Shown piece after piece: positions 34,730 to 44,730 of a DNA stretch of 64,000 nucleotides (within the stretch, counting starts at the first letter, position 1; each line of letters begins with the position of its first letter). The position numbers and the translations under genes were made by a program. This stretch comes from Paenibacillus allorhizosphaerae (GTDB lineage: Bacteria > Bacillota > Bacilli > Paenibacillales > NBRC-103111). The notes under the pieces were generated by a model. That model worked only from the letters and a program-made list of their open reading frames with translations. It had not been told where the DNA came from and searched no databases. The DNA is taken from contig NZ_CAJVCE010000007.1 in assembly GCF_910594985.1 (NCBI RefSeq), forward strand, positions 248,001-312,000, written 5' to 3'.

Positions 34730-37411
34730 CTATGGCTGCTTCCCGTTCCGCTCCAGCACGAGCACATACCCGCGCGTGCCGTCCAGCCGGATGCGGTCGC
34801 CGTCGCGGATCAATTCGGTCGCCCGGTCGATGCCGACGACTGCCGGCAAGCCATACTCCCGGGCGACTACGGCGCCGTGCGTCATAAGCCCGCCGACCTC
34901 CATCACGAGGCCGACCGCGGAATGAAACAGCGGCGTCCAGCCAGGGTCGGTGAAAGGCGCGATCATGATCTCGCCTTTGCTCAGCTTCGCCTCTTCCGGC
35001 CGCAGCACGACGCGGGCGATGCCCTCAACGACGCCTGCGGAAACAGGCGTTCCGAGCAAGGCTCCTTCCGGCGCGTCCTGCTGCTTGCGCCGGCCGGTAA
35101 CGATTTCGCCCTCGCTCGTCATCAAGCGGGGCGGAGTGAGCGTGCGGTACCGCTCGAACTCTTGCTTGCGCTGGTCCAGCAGGTGTTCAAGACCGGCGGG
35201 CCGTTCCCCCCGGGTCAACTGGAGCAGCTCATCCAGCGACAAGTAAAAAACATCCTCCGCGTCTTTCAATACGCCAGACTCAGCCAATAGGCGCCCTTCA
35301 TCGCACAGCGCTTCGCGAATCATCCCGAAATGCTGCATCATCAAATATTTGGGGTGCTCGCGCAGACCCATCATGCCGCGAAATACGCGGATCCCTCGCG
35401 ACATCAGTCGGGCTTTCAACCAGCCCAGCGGCTGCGCCCGCAGCCGCGCCAGCACATCGCGCTCCGCCGCCTCCGCCTCCTCAGCCCCTTGTGCAAACTT
35501 CGACCGATGCTCGCCGGGCTGCATGCTTCGCAGATGGCTCTCGATGGAAGGGAGCAGCGTTCCCGGATCATCGCGCCATCGCGGCCGCGTCACGTCGATT
35601 TCGCCGGGGCTGCGCATGCCGTATTTCTCCATGAGCCGGTCCCACGCCAGACCGAACGCATCGCCGCCCTCCACCTGCCGCAATCTCTGGCGGAAAAGCT
35701 TCGGCTCGCTGCTCCGAATCAGCTCAATCACCTGTGGATATGGCCGGGCGATGTCGGCCAAATCGCCGATGATAAGACCCATCTCGCTGGTTACGTTGCC
35801 AGGAAGCGATTTGTTCAGCACATGCACGATATCCGGCTCGCCAAGCCATCGATCCGACAATGCTCTGATGATACGCGACGATAGGATTCCCGATAACGGA
35901 TAAGGCATGAGCTCGAGAAACATCATCCGCAATAGCGCCCCGATCTGCTCCTGGATTCGAGCGACCCGCTCCGGACCGGTAACCCCGCTCAGCCGGCTTT
36001 TGCCTTGCCGAGCAGAGGCTTCGATATATGCGTTGACCGTCGGATGACCTTTCGAGACGGGCGCAAACAGCAGGTTGCGGGCTCCGCGTAAAAGGATGCG
36101 TCCGGCAAAACCGGCCACCTGCTCTTTCAATCCAGGCACGCGGGGCAAATGTCTTACAAACGAATCCCGCTGCACAAATTCGGCGACGCCGCTCCCAATC
36201 ATTTCGTCAATACCGCTTACCAGCTTCGGGAATAGGATCCGCGCCAGCTTCAAAGAAAGCAGCGGCGTTATATCGATGAACATGCGCCCCCCGGCTGTCA
36301 CCGTATATTTGCTCTCGGCGCGCACCGTCGATTTTCCAAAAGGAAACATCGTCCGCAGCAGCGAAAGTCCCATCGGCTTGATCGCATCGGTCATCATCTG
36401 CTGATGGCCGAACGAAATGAGAAGGTGCGGGCTCTCTCCGGGAGGAGCGGATACGTGTGCGAGCGGATAAAGCGACGTAATCGGACGGCTCTGGACAATA
36501 TAAAACCGCCCCTCCGCGAAGCACCATTCGATATCTTGATCCGAACCGTAATGCCGCTTGATCTTCTCTCCTAGCGCGGCCAGCTCCATAATCTGCGGAT
36601 CGCCGAGAGCCTGGCGCTCCTGTTCTTCGGGCGCAAGCTCCCGCGTAATCGTGCCTCCCTCGGGCAAGCCAAATATCGCGAGTTTTTTGCGGGCAATTTT
36701 TTTACTGATAAGTTCCCCTGACCGGACTTGATACAAATCGGCGGAAACCAGACCGGAGACGAGCGCTTCTCCTAACCCGAAGCTGGCATCAATCGTCAAC
36801 GTACCTCTATGCCCGCTTATCGGATCGGCGGTGAACATAATGCCGGACACTTCCGGGAATACCATTTGCTGTACGACAACGGATAACAGAACGGCGCGGT
36901 GATCGAAACGGTTTTTGGCCCGATACGAGATCGCCCGGTCGGTGAACAGCGAAGCCCAGCATTTGCGGATCGCAAGCATCAGTTGCTCTTCTCCGCAAAC
37001 ATTCAAGTACGTGTCCTGCTGACCTGCGAACGACGCCGTCGGCAAATCTTCCGCCGTAGCGCTGGACCGGACGGCATAAGCCCGCTCTTTGCCCGACCTT
37101 CGCAAACCATCGGCGATGGCGGAACGAATGTACTCCGGAATAGGGAGCGAAATCAGATGCTCGCGAATCGCGCTACCCAACGAGGCGATTTCTTGCAGCT
37201 GATCCTCCCGGACCAGGTCAAGCTGCCGGAAATATCCGGCCATCTCCGCACTTTGTCCGATAAAGGCGGAGTAAGCTTCCGTAGTTACACAAAAGCCGGA
37301 CGGCACGGGTAAACCGGCCTGCGTCATTTCTCCCAGGTTGGCTCCTTTGCCGCCTACAAGCGAAAGGCTGTTCTTGTCGATCCGTTCGAAATCAAGCACC
37401 ATACCGTTCAT
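34730..37411 (-). CDS. rph: Rifamycin phosphotransferase / PEP synthase-like enzyme
   Basis: A protein of 893 residues with the RPH layout: N-terminal ATP-grasp domain (VGGKGANLGEMTQAGLPVP, then AVRSSATAEDLPTASFAGQQ and EWCFAEGRFYIVQSRPIT), a large middle region beginning SFGHQQMMTDAIKP, and a C-terminal swivelling phosphohistidine domain (GGLMTHGAVVARE, H845). The distance from that His to the end matches rifampin phosphotransferases, which transfer the beta-phosphate of ATP to rifamycins. The ATG at 37411 is best spaced from AAAGGAG. It sits 15 bases after a TetR gene whose promoter carries an operator-like repeat. A general PEP synthase is the alternative, but length and the middle region favour RPH. 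Confidence 0.78.
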   Translation of the reverse strand: MNGMVLDFERIDKNSLSLVGGKGANLGEMTQAGLPVPSGFCVTTEAYSAFIGQSAEMAGYFRQLDLVREDQLQEIASLGSAIREHLISLPIPEYIRSAIADGLRRSGKERAYAVRSSATAEDLPTASFAGQQDTYLNVCGEEQLMLAIRKCWASLFTDRAISYRAKNRFDHRAVLLSVVVQQMVFPEVSGIMFTADPISGHRGTLTIDASFGLGEALVSGLVSADLYQVRSGELISKKIARKKLAIFGLPEGGTITRELAPEEQERQALGDPQIMELAALGEKIKRHYGSDQDIEWCFAEGRFYIVQSRPITSLYPLAHVSAPPGESPHLLISFGHQQMMTDAIKPMGLSLLRTMFPFGKSTVRAESKYTVTAGGRMFIDITPLLSLKLARILFPKLVSGIDEMIGSGVAEFVQRDSFVRHLPRVPGLKEQVAGFAGRILLRGARNLLFAPVSKGHPTVNAYIEASARQGKSRLSGVTGPERVARIQEQIGALLRMMFLELMPYPLSGILSSRIIRALSDRWLGEPDIVHVLNKSLPGNVTSEMGLIIGDLADIARPYPQVIELIRSSEPKLFRQRLRQVEGGDAFGLAWDRLMEKYGMRSPGEIDVTRPRWRDDPGTLLPSIESHLRSMQPGEHRSKFAQGAEEAEAAERDVLARLRAQPLGWLKARLMSRGIRVFRGMMGLREHPKYLMMQHFGMIREALCDEGRLLAESGVLKDAEDVFYLSLDELLQLTRGERPAGLEHLLDQRKQEFERYRTLTPPRLMTSEGEIVTGRRKQQDAPEGALLGTPVSAGVVEGIARVVLRPEEAKLSKGEIMIAPFTDPGWTPLFHSAVGLVMEVGGLMTHGAVVAREYGLPAVVGIDRATELIRDGDRIRLDGTRGYVLVLERNGKQP

Positions 37412-37426
37412 CTCACGCACGCTCCT

Positions 37427-38002
37427 TTACATTTTCCCGTCCGCACGGAGCCCTTCCACAAACAATACGAATAACGTATCCGCTACGTCCGGCATCGTAA
37501 AACCATGCTTCGCGGCATAATCCGGCCGCACCATTCGCTGTATGCTATCCATCATCATCGCGGCCACTAGGCGGGGGTGGACGTCCCGGATTTGTCCGGC
37601 TTGCTTCGCCCTCGTAAGCAGCTCCTCGATAAACACGAGCTGGCGGGCACGAAATCGTTCCAACCGTTCCCACAACGCAGGTGCATGCTTCTGGATATCT
37701 TCCAAAAAAATCGGGTGCAATTTGACGATCTCATTTTTAATGCTTCGGAACGTTTCCTGCAATACGCCGAGCGGATCGCCGTCACGCTTCATTTGCTCAG
37801 CTACGAAGCCCGCGATCGCATTCATCGTTAATCCGAGCACCGCCTCGGCGATCTCTTCTTTCCCGCTGAAGTACAAATAAAGCGTCTTCTTGCTCATCCC
37901 CAGCCGCGCGGCCAGCTCGCTGAGCGTTACGTTTCGGTATCCTTTTGCATTAAACAGCTCAGCCGCTTCTTTCACTATGCGCAATCTGACCGTTTCTTCC
38001 AT
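37427..38002 (-). CDS. TetR/AcrR-family repressor of the rph operon
   Basis: TetR-family regulator, 191 residues. The helix-turn-helix is at about residues 8-55 (AAELFNAKGYRNVTLSELAA, then MSKKTLYLYFSGKEEIAEAV), followed by a helical effector domain. GGAGG precedes the ATG. It is first in an operon with the rifamycin phosphotransferase-like gene, and an inverted repeat lies over its transcription start, so it probably represses both (inference). The ligand may be the drug or another aromatic compound. Confidence 0.9.
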   Translation of the reverse strand: MEETVRLRIVKEAAELFNAKGYRNVTLSELAARLGMSKKTLYLYFSGKEEIAEAVLGLTMNAIAGFVAEQMKRDGDPLGVLQETFRSIKNEIVKLHPIFLEDIQKHAPALWERLERFRARQLVFIEELLTRAKQAGQIRDVHPRLVAAMMMDSIQRMVRPDYAAKHGFTMPDVADTLFVLFVEGLRADGKM

Positions 38003-38028
38003 AAGCTGACCTCCAAAATGTTAACCAA

Positions 38029-38085
38029 GGAAACCCACGAGGTATTTCTGGTTTCCATTCTACGCTGTTCCGCTTCCTGCGTCAA
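38029..38085 (-). promoter_or_regulatory. Promoter and putative TetR operator of the tetR-rph operon
   Basis: Minus-strand -35 TTGACG (38080-38085) and -10 TAGAAT (38057-38062) have 17-base spacing. Immediately downstream, over the expected transcription start, GGAAACC and GGTTTCC form an inverted repeat (38029-38056) with about 14 bases between. That placement is typical of TetR operators. Confidence 0.6.
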
Positions 38086-38281
38086 TCCTGCAAATACATC
38101 ATTTCCGAAATCATGGCATCGTTTGCGGATAGGAAACATTCCACAACATAAAAGATAAATGCAAATCCCCTTCGCTGCACAGCTTCGTTTGCAAAAACAC
38201 AGGAATGCCGATTCCAGTCCGTTACTTATCTTCCTTCTTAATTTCGGCGTTATCCCACGTAGTCGGTCGGAACAGCGCGAC

Positions 38282-38307
38282 AAAAAAAAGAGCCCTCCAG
38301 CGGCTCT
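38282..38307 (-). terminator. Terminator of the 67-residue helical protein gene
   Basis: AGAGCC/GGCTCT arms are followed by a run of eight T on the minus strand, about 27 bases after the stop codon. Confidence 0.8.
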
Positions 38308-38333
38308 CTCAACCATGAAACATGATTATGGGG

Positions 38334-38537
38334 TCAAACATGATATTTCCCAACTGGTTCGTTCAGCACCCACTCCAGCAAACCTGCCAGCTCTTCCAAC
38401 TGAGCGGACTGGGCTTCCAGCGATTTGATATCGGCTTCGCGATCCGACTCTTTGGCGGCAGCCAAACGTTCATCGACGTATTTTTTCAGCTCCGTCAATT
38501 CATTCAGCTTTCTTTTGATTTGATTTTCCGTTCGCAT
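38334..38537 (-). CDS. Small helical protein of unknown function
   Basis: A 67-residue, highly charged, helical protein (NQIKRKLNELTELKKYVDER, then SLEAQSAQLEELAGLLEWVL). The ATG at 38537 is preceded by GGAGG with eight bases spacing, better than the upstream start. Own terminator follows. The EELAGLLEWVLNEP stretch resembles short conserved Bacillales proteins, but no function can be given. Confidence 0.72.
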   Translation of the reverse strand: MRTENQIKRKLNELTELKKYVDERLAAAKESDREADIKSLEAQSAQLEELAGLLEWVLNEPVGKYHV

Positions 38538-38698
38538 GCATAATACCTCCGGCTGTGTCAATTGCTAGATCGTATTATATGAAAACGGCCCAAACACTTC
38601 AACATTTCATGCAGCCGACCTAACAAGCATTTAATGGTGCGCCTTAGTAAGAACGATCATTATTCCGCGACATGACGCTAACCGGACGCCAGCTGCGG

Positions 38699-38854
38699 TC
38701 AGGAAAACGTATTTATTTTTTTCTTCAACGACTCCGATTGCTTCACCAGAGCCTCCAGTTCCTTATGCATTTGTTGAAGGTCCTTGAACATTTTCTTCAT
38801 ATCTTTATCCTCGGTCAAAATTTTGAGCGACTGATTGAACATTTCTTTTCTCAC
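38699..38854 (-). CDS. Small coiled-coil protein, GTG start
   Basis: A 51-residue open frame starting at GTG (38852-38854) ten bases after AAAGGAG. It reads MRKEMFNQSLKILTEDKDMK and onward as one amphipathic helix rich in K, E, M and L. An overlapping ATG frame at the same place stops after 18 residues. The clean ribosome site and helical composition support it as real; no function recognised. Confidence 0.55.
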   Translation of the reverse strand: MRKEMFNQSLKILTEDKDMKKMFKDLQQMHKELEALVKQSESLKKKINTFS

Positions 38855-38991
38855 CGTTCATCCACTCCTTTCCTACTACAGCATACGGGCTGGCAGGCTC
38901 CTTCGCGTCCGCCTGTGTCCCCGATAAATAAATTCGGGCATCGCGAGAAATAATACAAATGCTGTCAAGATACGGTGAAGGAGGAATAGGC

Positions 38992-39126
38992 ATGACAGGA
39001 ACGAACAGCGGCGATACGAAAAGCTTCGTCGAAAAAATTCATGAGAATCAAGCGAAAGACGAGAAAAACCGCAGCTCGCACGGAGACAATCATCCGGAAA
39101 AACGTTTGCCTAACAAGCAGCACTAG
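38992..39126 (+). CDS. DUF4023-like small protein
   Basis: A 44-residue hydrophilic protein starting at 38992 after GGAGG (seven bases). The core SFVEKIHENQAKDEKNRSSH and the ending PEKRLPNKQH look like the DUF4023 family of very short proteins in Bacillales. Function unknown. A bidirectional terminator follows. It is the only small plus-strand gene in this minus-strand-dominated part. Confidence 0.7.
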   Translation: MTGTNSGDTKSFVEKIHENQAKDEKNRSSHGDNHPEKRLPNKQH

Positions 39127-39212
39127 TACCACCGCGATCGGACCTATGCCCCGCGAAGTTATAGCATTGCGCCGCCGGAAGCCGGCAATCGATGCGTCTT
39201 CCATCATACGAT

Positions 39213-39246
39213 AAAGGCCTCCACCCAACTGCGGGTGCAGGCCTTT
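39213..39246. terminator. Bidirectional terminator between the DUF4023-like and PhyH genes
   Basis: AAAGGCCT...AGGCCTTT arms with inner ACCC/GGGT pairing lie between two convergent genes. Confidence 0.65.
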
Positions 39247-39251
39247 CCAAC

Positions 39252-40088
39252 TTAGTTGCGCTTATACACCAGCGGGTTGAGCGGGCTTGCCGCGAGCTCC
39301 CCCGGCTGAACACCCGGCAGCCAGCGGTTCAAATCGTTCCGTCTCGCATTGCTATCCGGTTCCAGCGCACGGGTTCCGTCGGCAAAATAAATGACGGTCA
39401 TCACCTCACGCATCGTATCCGTCGGGTTGCCCGGCGCCGAATGAAGCGTCCAGCCCGAATGAAACGTTGCGTCCCCGGCCGACAGCGCTCCGTAATTGAC
39501 GGTTTCGATCGTCTTCGCTTCAATATAACTGCCGAACGTCCGGTGTGACTCATCGGAGATCAACTCCTTGCTTAGCGAACCTGCCCGGTGCGTAGCGCTG
39601 GCGAACGTCATCGATCCGACTTCCTCAGATACCGGAACGAGCGGCATCCACATCGTGATCGTATGCATCGTATCGAGCGGCCAATAGATTTGATCCTGGT
39701 GCCACGGCGTGTGTCCGCCTCCCGGTTCTTTGAACAGCGCCTGATCATGATAAATCCGCACGCCGTCCACACCCATCAGCTCGGCTGCGATTTTGGCGAA
39801 TCTTCTTGCCAGAACGAAACGTTTGGCCGCTTCGCTCATTTCCCACAAATTGCCGACCTGAATAAACGCTTTCCCGTACGTATTGCGTTCATGAACCGGC
39901 CTCGTATGCTGATTATGCTCTTTTACCAAGGTTTGAATGACCGGTTCGTAGCGATCGACTTCCTCGGGCGAAGCGACGCCGCGCAGCGCGATATGGCCGG
40001 TTTGCCGGTATGATTGTATTTGTTTATCCGTTAAAAGGTACGTGTCATCCAGTTTCGGCAAAGAGTCTAATACAATGTCATGTTTCAT
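39252..40088 (-). CDS. Phytanoyl-CoA dioxygenase (PhyH)-family iron/2-oxoglutarate oxygenase
   Basis: Predicted non-haem iron, 2-oxoglutarate-dependent hydroxylase, 278 residues. The facial triad is visible as H130-x-D132 in TPWHQDQIYWP and a distal His in FHSGWTLHSAPGN (H210 or H216). AGAGGTG precedes the ATG at 40088; the longer frame has no site. It is divergent from an AraC-type regulator 265 bases away, which likely controls it. The substrate is unknown. Confidence 0.88.
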   Translation of the reverse strand: MKHDIVLDSLPKLDDTYLLTDKQIQSYRQTGHIALRGVASPEEVDRYEPVIQTLVKEHNQHTRPVHERNTYGKAFIQVGNLWEMSEAAKRFVLARRFAKIAAELMGVDGVRIYHDQALFKEPGGGHTPWHQDQIYWPLDTMHTITMWMPLVPVSEEVGSMTFASATHRAGSLSKELISDESHRTFGSYIEAKTIETVNYGALSAGDATFHSGWTLHSAPGNPTDTMREVMTVIYFADGTRALEPDSNARRNDLNRWLPGVQPGELAASPLNPLVYKRN

Positions 40089-40353
40089 TGCACTGCACCT
40101 CTTTCGATTTGATAACTCCACCCATGAGCATAAGGCGGGAGCATTCCTTTCTTTCTAACGCAATTATACGAGCACCGTTCGGGAAAAGCTTTGTTCAGGA
40201 ATACCGATCCGTTTGTCAAAAACAACTGGGGTATAGCTGCCCTCCATGGTAAAATAACAGTAAAAAAAATAAAACCGGGAACCTTCCGTTCTTATGAAAA
40301 TTACAGCGTAAATTCCATCTCTTGAAAAGCCGGACACAGATCGGAGGTGCTTC

Positions 40354-41241
40354 ATGTATTTAGCGGAGCTAATCGAGAAACAACCGCTCCTGCCCTTTAT
40401 CCGGCAAAGCAACTTCGCCGTACGGTCTCCGTGGTCTACGGCGGAACGCAGGCTGCTGGACTATTTGATCGTGTACATTCAAGAGGGGGAGTGCGTGTTC
40501 CATATCGATGGCGAGGCGTATGAATTCGGCAGCGGCGAGTTTTGTCTGATTCAACCGAACAGCGTCACTACGCTGGAAGGCCGAACAAACTCCATCACGC
40601 CTTTTGCCCATTTCGATATGTTCTACCATCCACAGCGAGAGGAGAGCTTCCCGACACGCGCCGGACAGCTTGATTTATCGGCTCACCTCCACCTGATGCA
40701 GCCGCGGTTGAACGACTTGCAAGGCGTGCATGTGCCGGTCCGTCTTGCGCCGAAACGCCCCGTACAACTCCGCGATACGTTTCTGGACATGGTAGAAAGC
40801 TGGCAGCATCGCGAGACGCTGCCCCAACTGAAGGCGCAGACGCTGGCGATGGAACTCGTTCTGACGATTCTCGAGGATCATACGGCTCCGGGCGCTGCCT
40901 CCGCCAGTCATGCGCCGCAATCGCTCAATTGGATTACGTCTTTTTTCTCGTTTCATCTGTCCGAGCCGCTGTCGATCGAAGAAATGGCTCGCCGCGCCAA
41001 CTTGTCCCCTTCGCGTTTCAGCGCCGTGTTCAAGCGGCAGTTCGGCGTTCCTCCGCATCGATATTTGCTCGACTTGCGCATCCGCCATGCCGAAGAGCTG
41101 CTCGAAACGACGGCGCTGCCGCTGGAGGAAATCGCCTCTTACTGCGGTTTTGCCGACATCCATCATTTCTCAAAATCGTTTAAGCGCAAAACGGGCGTAT
41201 CGCCAGGCATGTATCGGCATATGAAAAGACCGCATTCCTGA
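40354..41241 (+). CDS. AraC-family transcriptional regulator
   Basis: A 295-residue regulator. An N-terminal cupin-type sensing domain (about 20-130; GECVFHIDGEAYEFGSGEFC) is followed by two C-terminal helix-turn-helix motifs (about 195-290; LSIEEMARRANLSPSRFSAV and LPLEEIASYCGFADIHHFSK). CGGAGGTG lies before the ATG. The divergent PhyH gene is its probable target. A terminator at the stop codon is shared with araA. Confidence 0.93.
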   Translation: MYLAELIEKQPLLPFIRQSNFAVRSPWSTAERRLLDYLIVYIQEGECVFHIDGEAYEFGSGEFCLIQPNSVTTLEGRTNSITPFAHFDMFYHPQREESFPTRAGQLDLSAHLHLMQPRLNDLQGVHVPVRLAPKRPVQLRDTFLDMVESWQHRETLPQLKAQTLAMELVLTILEDHTAPGAASASHAPQSLNWITSFFSFHLSEPLSIEEMARRANLSPSRFSAVFKRQFGVPPHRYLLDLRIRHAEELLETTALPLEEIASYCGFADIHHFSKSFKRKTGVSPGMYRHMKRPHS

Positions 41242-41267
41242 AATGACTTTCAAGGATGCGGTCTTTT
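41224..41267. terminator. Bidirectional terminator between the araC-type gene and araA
   Basis: AAAAGACCGCAT...ATGCGGTCTTTT arms overlap the regulator's stop codon and give T-tracts on both strands. Confidence 0.8.
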
Positions 41268-41280
41268 CACTTGCAGTCTC

Positions 41281-42771
41281 CTAGCGAAGGCGCCAGGCGA
41301 TATCACTCCAGCGCAGGTCGCTGCGGAACGATTGCGGGGATGTATGCTTGCCGATCACAGCGCATTCGATGCCTGCCATTTCCGCCCAATCCGTCAACTG
41401 CTCCGCCGTAACGGCGTAAGAGAAGCCGGTGTGATGCGCGCCGCCGGCCAGAATCCAGGCTTCCGCCGAATCGCGCAAGGACGGCTGCGGCTTCCAGAGG
41501 ACGCGCGCCACCGGCAGCTTCGGCATCGGCTTCTCCGGCTGCACCGCATCCACTTGATTGACCAGCAGCCGGAAGCGGCTGCCCATGTCGATGAGCGACG
41601 CGTTGACGGCCGGGCCGCCGCGTCCGTCGAATACCATGCGCGCCGGGTCGGCCTTGCCGCCGATTCCGAGCGGATGAACTTCGATGCGCGGGCGCGTCGC
41701 CGCGATGGTCGGACATATTTCCAGCATATGAGCGCCGAGTACGAGCTCGTTGTCCGGCTCCAGATGATACGTATAGTCCTCCATGAACGACGTCCCTTCC
41801 CCGCCGGCGATGATCTTCATGATTCGGACGAGCGCCGCCGTCTTCCAGTCTCCCTCGCCTCCGAAACCGTAGCCTTCAGCCATCAGCCGCTGGACGGCAA
41901 GGCCGGGAAGCTGCTGCAAGCCATGCAAATCCTCGAACGTCGTCGTGAACGCCCCGAACTCCCCGGCTTGAAGGAAAGCCTTCAGCCCCAGCTCGATCCG
42001 TGCCTGATAACGGACTGCATCCCACACGGAAGGCGTATGGCGTACATCGGACGCAATCTCGTACAGCTCCGCGTATTCGTCCAGCAGCTCATTCAACTGC
42101 GCATCCGTCACATCGGTCATCAACTGGACGAGATCTCCTACGCCGTAGCCGTTTACCGACCAGCCGAATTGCATTTGGGCCTCTACTTTGTCGCCTTCCG
42201 TTACGGCGACTTGTCGCATATTGTCCCCGAAACGGGCCACTTTCAGCTTGCGGCTTTCCGTATAGGCGGCAGCAGTCCGCATCCATTCGCCGATCCGGCG
42301 GCGCGTATTGGCATCCTCCCAATAGCCGACAACCACTTTGCGTGCGATGCCCAGCCGCGCTCCGATAAAACCGAATTCCCGGTCGCCGTGTGCGGCTTGA
42401 TTCAAATTCATAAAATCCATGTCGATGCTATCCCATGGAATATCCCGGTTATACTGCGTATGGAAATGAAGCAGCGGTTTTCTAAGCTCCGACAAGCCGG
42501 CAATCCACATTTTGGCCGGCGAGAACGTATGCATCCAGGTGATCAATCCGGCACAACGATCGTCCGCATTCGCTTCGAGACAAAGCCGGCGAATTGCATC
42601 CGGTGTCGTTACGACCGGCTTGAACACCACCCGGAATGGAATCGCATCGTCGAGATCCAGCCCTCCCGCCATTTGTACGGAATGCTCTTCGACTTCTTTA
42701 AGCGTCTCCGGGCCGTACAAATGCTGGCTCCCGGTTACAAACCAAAATTCGTAAGGCTGAATAAACAACAT
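41281..42771 (-). CDS. araA: L-arabinose isomerase
   Basis: Converts L-arabinose to L-ribulose, the first step of arabinose use; metal-dependent and cytoplasmic. It has 496 residues, the same length as B. subtilis AraA. The start [19 protein letters not shown] and the segments [22 protein letters not shown] and MEDYTYHL are diagnostic. GGGAGG precedes the ATG. It is the last gene of araDBA, 236 bases after araB, in a gap where I see no terminator. Confidence 0.97.
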   Translation of the reverse strand: MLFIQPYEFWFVTGSQHLYGPETLKEVEEHSVQMAGGLDLDDAIPFRVVFKPVVTTPDAIRRLCLEANADDRCAGLITWMHTFSPAKMWIAGLSELRKPLLHFHTQYNRDIPWDSIDMDFMNLNQAAHGDREFGFIGARLGIARKVVVGYWEDANTRRRIGEWMRTAAAYTESRKLKVARFGDNMRQVAVTEGDKVEAQMQFGWSVNGYGVGDLVQLMTDVTDAQLNELLDEYAELYEIASDVRHTPSVWDAVRYQARIELGLKAFLQAGEFGAFTTTFEDLHGLQQLPGLAVQRLMAEGYGFGGEGDWKTAALVRIMKIIAGGEGTSFMEDYTYHLEPDNELVLGAHMLEICPTIAATRPRIEVHPLGIGGKADPARMVFDGRGGPAVNASLIDMGSRFRLLVNQVDAVQPEKPMPKLPVARVLWKPQPSLRDSAEAWILAGGAHHTGFSYAVTAEQLTDWAEMAGIECAVIGKHTSPQSFRSDLRWSDIAWRLR

Positions 42772-43007
42772 CGAATCTTTCCTCCCATGTATATGTATGC
42801 GATAAAGGGCAATACTTCGGAACGAATCAAAGACAAAACTTCATGCATACCGGCTTCTTGGCGGACTGACACCTGACTCTCAAGCATACTCGACGCAGCG
42901 CAAAGCCTCTGCAAGTGTGAAGCTTGCGTCAGCTTCAATTTCCGAACATTCCGAACGCACCTGCAGCATCTATGCGCACAGGTCACGGTTGGAATCATCC
43001 GCGACGG

Positions 43008-44684
43008 TTACGCCTGCAGCGCGGTTTCTTTAAGCGCCTTCAAGCGCTTCATCACGTCGTTTCCGCCCCGGCCGAAATAATCGTGCAGCCGGTTGTATTC
43101 CACATACAGCTTATCGTATAACGCTACATGTTCCGGAATCGGCTTGAACGTCTCCTCCCGGATGCGGGCCATCCGCTGCGCCGCTTCCACGATCGAATCG
43201 TAGCCGCCAGCCGCGCTTCCCGCCGCAACCGCACCGAACATCGCCGCGCCGAGCGCGGGCGTCTGTTTGGAATCGGCGATCTTGATCTCCCGGTTCGTCA
43301 CATCGGCATAAATTTGCATCAGCAGCCGGTTGCGCTGCGGCAGGCCGCCGCAAGCATACAACTCCTCCACCGGCACGCCGCTATCGTGGAACGCTTCGAC
43401 GATCTTGCGCGTACCGAATGCCGTCGCTTCCAGCAGGGCGCGGTACACTTCCTCCGGCTTCGTGAGCAGCGTGTATCCGACGATCATTCCGGTCAAATCG
43501 GTGTCCACCAGGACGGACCGGTTGCCGTTCCACCAATCGAGCGCCAGCAAGCCGGTTTCGCCCGGTTTATATGCCGCAGCCCGCCGTTCAAGCCAGTCGT
43601 GAACGCCGACGCCTTCCTGTTCTGCCGCTACCATCACGTAGGCCGGAACGCCATGTTCGACAAACCATGCGAAAATATCGCCGACCGCGGATTGCCCCGC
43701 TTCATACCCGAGATAGCCGGGAATGATGCCGTCCTCCACGACGCCGCACATGCCTTCGACCTGCTTCTCCTCCGTCCCGAGCAGCATGTGGCAAATCGAG
43801 GTGCCCATCGCCATCACCAGCTTGCCCGGCGTGACGACGCCGACGCCCGGTACGGCCGCATGGGCGTCTACATTCCCGACGGCGACCGCAATCCCCGGCT
43901 TCAGCCCCATTTGGCCTGCCATCGCCTCCGACAAAGTCCCAGCCTTCGTGCCGAGCGGGAAAATATTGCCGCGGAGCTTCGTATCGGCAAGCGATTCCAG
44001 ACGCGGATCAAGCTCTTTGAAAAAAGCAGCGTTCGGAAATCCTTCCCGCTTGTGCCAATTCGCTTTGTAACCGGCTGTACAGCTGTTCCTTGCGACTTGG
44101 CCGGACATCTGGAACACAACCCAGTCCGCCGCTTCAAGGAACAGATCGGTGCGCTCGTAAATGTCCGGCGCTTCATTCAAAATTTGCCACGCCTTGGCAA
44201 GCATCCATTCCGAAGAAATTTTCCCTCCGTATCGCGGCAGGAACGCTTCTCCTCTCGCAGCCGCAACTTCGTTAATCCGGTTGGCCTCGGCCTGCGCCGC
44301 ATGATGCTTCCACAGCTTAACCCAGCTGTGCGGGTTCGTTTGCAGAGACGGGTCGAAGCAGAGCGGTTCGCCCTGCGCATCGACCGGCAGCATCGTGCAG
44401 GCGGTAAAATCGATGCCCAGACCGATCACCTCTTCCGGCTGTACCCCGGACAGGCGAATAACTTCCGGAACCGAACGACGCAGCACTTCCAAGTAATCGC
44501 CCGGATGCTGCAGCGCCCAGTCGTGTTCCAACCGGATACCGGAGCCCGGCAGCCGCTCGTCGATAACGCCGTGAGGGTACGGCGTCACATGATCCGCCAC
44601 TTCCGTGCCGTCGGCCAAATCGACCAGCACCGCGCGCCCCGATTCCGTGCCGTAATCGACGCCGATCGCGTATTTTTTGGACAT
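43008..44684 (-). CDS. araB: Ribulokinase
   Basis: FGGY-family kinase phosphorylating L-ribulose at C5, 558 residues. The N-terminal phosphate-binding motif is [30 protein letters not shown] and the [11 protein letters not shown] segment are typical of AraB. AAGGAGG precedes the ATG at 44684, preferred over one 21 bases upstream. Middle gene of araDBA, 46 bases after araD. Confidence 0.96.
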   Translation of the reverse strand: MSKKYAIGVDYGTESGRAVLVDLADGTEVADHVTPYPHGVIDERLPGSGIRLEHDWALQHPGDYLEVLRRSVPEVIRLSGVQPEEVIGLGIDFTACTMLPVDAQGEPLCFDPSLQTNPHSWVKLWKHHAAQAEANRINEVAAARGEAFLPRYGGKISSEWMLAKAWQILNEAPDIYERTDLFLEAADWVVFQMSGQVARNSCTAGYKANWHKREGFPNAAFFKELDPRLESLADTKLRGNIFPLGTKAGTLSEAMAGQMGLKPGIAVAVGNVDAHAAVPGVGVVTPGKLVMAMGTSICHMLLGTEEKQVEGMCGVVEDGIIPGYLGYEAGQSAVGDIFAWFVEHGVPAYVMVAAEQEGVGVHDWLERRAAAYKPGETGLLALDWWNGNRSVLVDTDLTGMIVGYTLLTKPEEVYRALLEATAFGTRKIVEAFHDSGVPVEELYACGGLPQRNRLLMQIYADVTNREIKIADSKQTPALGAAMFGAVAAGSAAGGYDSIVEAAQRMARIREETFKPIPEHVALYDKLYVEYNRLHDYFGRGGNDVMKRLKALKETALQA

Positions 44685-44730
44685 AAACCATCCTCCTTCA
44701 TCCATTCACAGGCAACCGCGTGTTCAGGCG

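Noticed and set aside
37412..38100. Rifamycin-associated element (RAE) of actinomycetes
   Set aside because: No GGGGCTTGC-type inverted repeat was seen upstream of the tetR-rph genes.
42735..42998. 87-codon minus-strand frame between araB and araA
   Set aside because: It overlaps the araA start, has no ribosome site and a composition unlike the neighbouring genes.
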